5,667 nucleotides of DNA, from assembly GCA_029821515.1 (NCBI GenBank), contig JALGTD010000110.1:1-5667 (forward strand), read 5' to 3'. Shown piece by piece: positions 5,501-5,667 of the stretch (positions are counted from its first letter, which is position 1; every line of letters starts with the position of its first letter). The notes beneath the pieces were generated by a model. It did not search any database. It was given only the letters and a program-made list of their open reading frames with translations, and was not told the origin of the DNA. The stretch is from Candidatus Zipacnadia bacterium. Lineage in GTDB: Bacteria; Armatimonadota; Zipacnadia; Zipacnadales; Zipacnadaceae. The position numbers and the translations under genes were made by a program.

Positions 5501-5667
5501 TTCACCCGGAGACCCATCCGACTACGCCCTTCCGCGGCGGGAAGTGGACGACCGACACCACCTTCGTCTTCCGCATCAACTACTGGCAGTCGGACAATCT
5601 GACTCCGACCTCCATGCAGGTATGGATCCGCAAGACCGGCGAAGACGGCACGCCTGTAGGGGACTGG
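2458..5667 (+). CDS. Large exported multidomain repeat protein, C-terminus beyond window
   Basis: The frame is open for 1070 codons from ATG 2458 to the right edge without a stop. I do not recognise a named family. Layout: signal peptide (1-31); a unique N-terminal domain (32-125) with QRWFRVRVTW (about 49-58); five tandem repeats (126-491); a linker with the duplicated TFYV; then beta-rich segments carrying FRFRLAY (about 576-582), YTFRVKY (about 661-667) and FVFRINYW (about 1036-1043), with a likely module end GGHKYEF (835-841). The mature part is acidic and aromatic-rich, with only two cysteines (514 and 867). It has no lipobox, no visible catalytic motif and no membrane segment after the signal. 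Residues 254-259 (DDDLDG) fit the DxDxDG calcium-loop pattern. An extracellular, surface-attached or structural role (adhesion, S-layer-like or carbohydrate contact) is inference; anchoring signals would lie in the unseen C-terminus. It is transcribed from its own promoter with a long structured leader. Confidence 0.92.
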   Translation, partial: MLTQHRSFAILVTALILAASFTIAGIPSVNAAGISLGYGGDGVWRQTATANSQRWFRVRVTWDNTISEGEAQPNERIDGLYLTRGVSFHNTVAAPSGETYRSELTGGKGIWDAGRRAATGGLSPVVILNVVEPGRTRFYYTATRFAQPYVYPAGSLAGYELSITPVLTGVPDPPYTVTGNGSDFLGDYIDVSSALSSNVAPVLSVWQQTSATRVYYRGANLTTVQYPRTWLAGETLRFLTGVAAGNNYPIATNDDDLDGYYIQIVETDEGDYDLPAGLLPPITVVSQPSATKFYYTGGAYADDELIGQTMLFTTGAAADEERVIADNGTDTSWPWGTWIESAPALPTLLTPLTVSWVPDVRKLYYTGYAHTPGSLNGLSLAFDTINGVAQVPPVAMTIDTNGTDGGGDYITTTADLPATLVLTVSSVPAANKLYYTGVTYTAGSLAGLSLAFDTINGVAQTPHVAMTVNTNGTDGGGNFITTTAALPAGLIATDTFYVTNTFYVNDVVLIEDQCVVPDTGMLTDLVHADDLPKHFGVAWEAVSSADQVVTVGPFSEYHSDWLIGSVSVTPPSGTEFRFRLAYSTWNSEDDVYEGQTPIEITGNYVTVPLALSSYVGSFIWPSGEMQAWYSGTAVGVDPLITDDSAAGGVTDPDNGSGSDMYTFRVKYFSGLQNGAGADWPEMPVIWKPNVSPPEEPGWAVDFDRFSSFAISGSVDHDLKNYVDNAPAPDWIYDEWDDRYHDQIGDYVLLGGWNPFAPMLIVDQDYHDPYLMVQESGSLREGIVYKYIIRPTNYLQLLHNIFTLQFDQPYDDAWDTAFMTMTGVPVSNAYAVMSPGGHKYEFLTTRDWHPPVWQITDEQTSNPEIGNCAVALRGRPGYALEAIHVVNEGWYNSGHIRTELIQTWYEDDDPGGYGYPYDSQDAARYPKVDPVLTAHPYFAGGYPLPGQALTMIGPSIDGSLTNPFNPLPSTLAPGGEPWSDLVGPYGTGVIAGYGGGLHSPLRFTNEDTIWPNYVNIHPETHPTTPFRGGKWTTDTTFVFRINYWQSDNLTPTSMQVWIRKTGEDGTPVGDW
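3511..3930 (+). repeat. Recent tandem duplication of a 210-bp unit
   Basis: Units 3511-3720 and 3721-3930 align without gaps over 210 bases. By hand count they differ at 28 bases (about 87% identity) and at 18 of 70 residues (about 74%). They are much closer to each other than to the three earlier repeats, so this is the newest duplication in the array. The unit length is a multiple of three, so copy number can change without breaking the frame. Confidence 0.92.
3670..3677 (+). repeat. G8 homopolymer inside the coding sequence
   Basis: Eight consecutive G bases encode part of D-G-G-G-D in the fourth repeat. The matching place in the fifth repeat is broken by a C. Such tracts can slip during replication and shift the frame; here the frame is intact. 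Confidence 0.85.
3938..3970 (+). repeat. 18-bp micro-duplication encoding T-F-Y-V twice
   Basis: A 15-base block, ACACCTTCTACGTCA, occurs at 3938-3952 and again at 3956-3970 with an 18-base period. It gives DTFYVTNTFYVND just after the last long repeat. It keeps the frame and looks like slippage at the edge of the repeat array. Confidence 0.85.

Overview
The window is chromosomal DNA from a bacterium, moderately GC-rich by eye. It carries four protein genes and no mobile element, CRISPR array or stable RNA gene that I can see. A RodA-type cell-wall polymerase, sigma70-like promoters, Shine-Dalgarno sites and a large secreted repeat protein point to a walled, rod-forming bacterium. The large protein has a style (YYTG-type repeats followed by FRV-x-Y modules) that reminds me of surface proteins from Armatimonadota or thermophilic Firmicutes relatives. 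That placement is a weak inference.

Left part, minus strand (1-1611): rodA (SEDS glycan polymerase) is followed after 28 bases by a conserved-looking, tryptophan-rich cytosolic protein with one CxxC pair. That second gene runs off the left edge, and the two probably form one transcription unit read leftwards.

Centre (1612-2253): a 99-base divergent spacer holds a good promoter for a rightward gene and a possible extended -10 promoter for rodA. The rightward gene encodes an O6-alkylguanine-DNA alkyltransferase of Ogt/MGMT type with an intact active site.

Right part (2254-5667): a near-consensus promoter overlaps the end of the alkyltransferase gene. It starts a leader of roughly 170 bases that can form a three-tiered hairpin with a competing alternative stem, plus a perfect inverted repeat. 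The leader ends at a strong ribosome binding site for a very large exported protein. That protein is open for 1070 codons to the right edge. It has a signal peptide, a unique N-terminal domain, five tandem 70-79-residue repeats (the last two a recent 210-bp duplication whose differences are mostly amino-acid changing), and several beta-rich FRV-x-Y modules.

No pathway links the four genes. The rodA unit builds the wall, the alkyltransferase repairs DNA, and the big protein is probably displayed or secreted at the surface. The most notable parts are the repeat protein and its structured leader. Both edge genes are truncated by the window, not by mutation.
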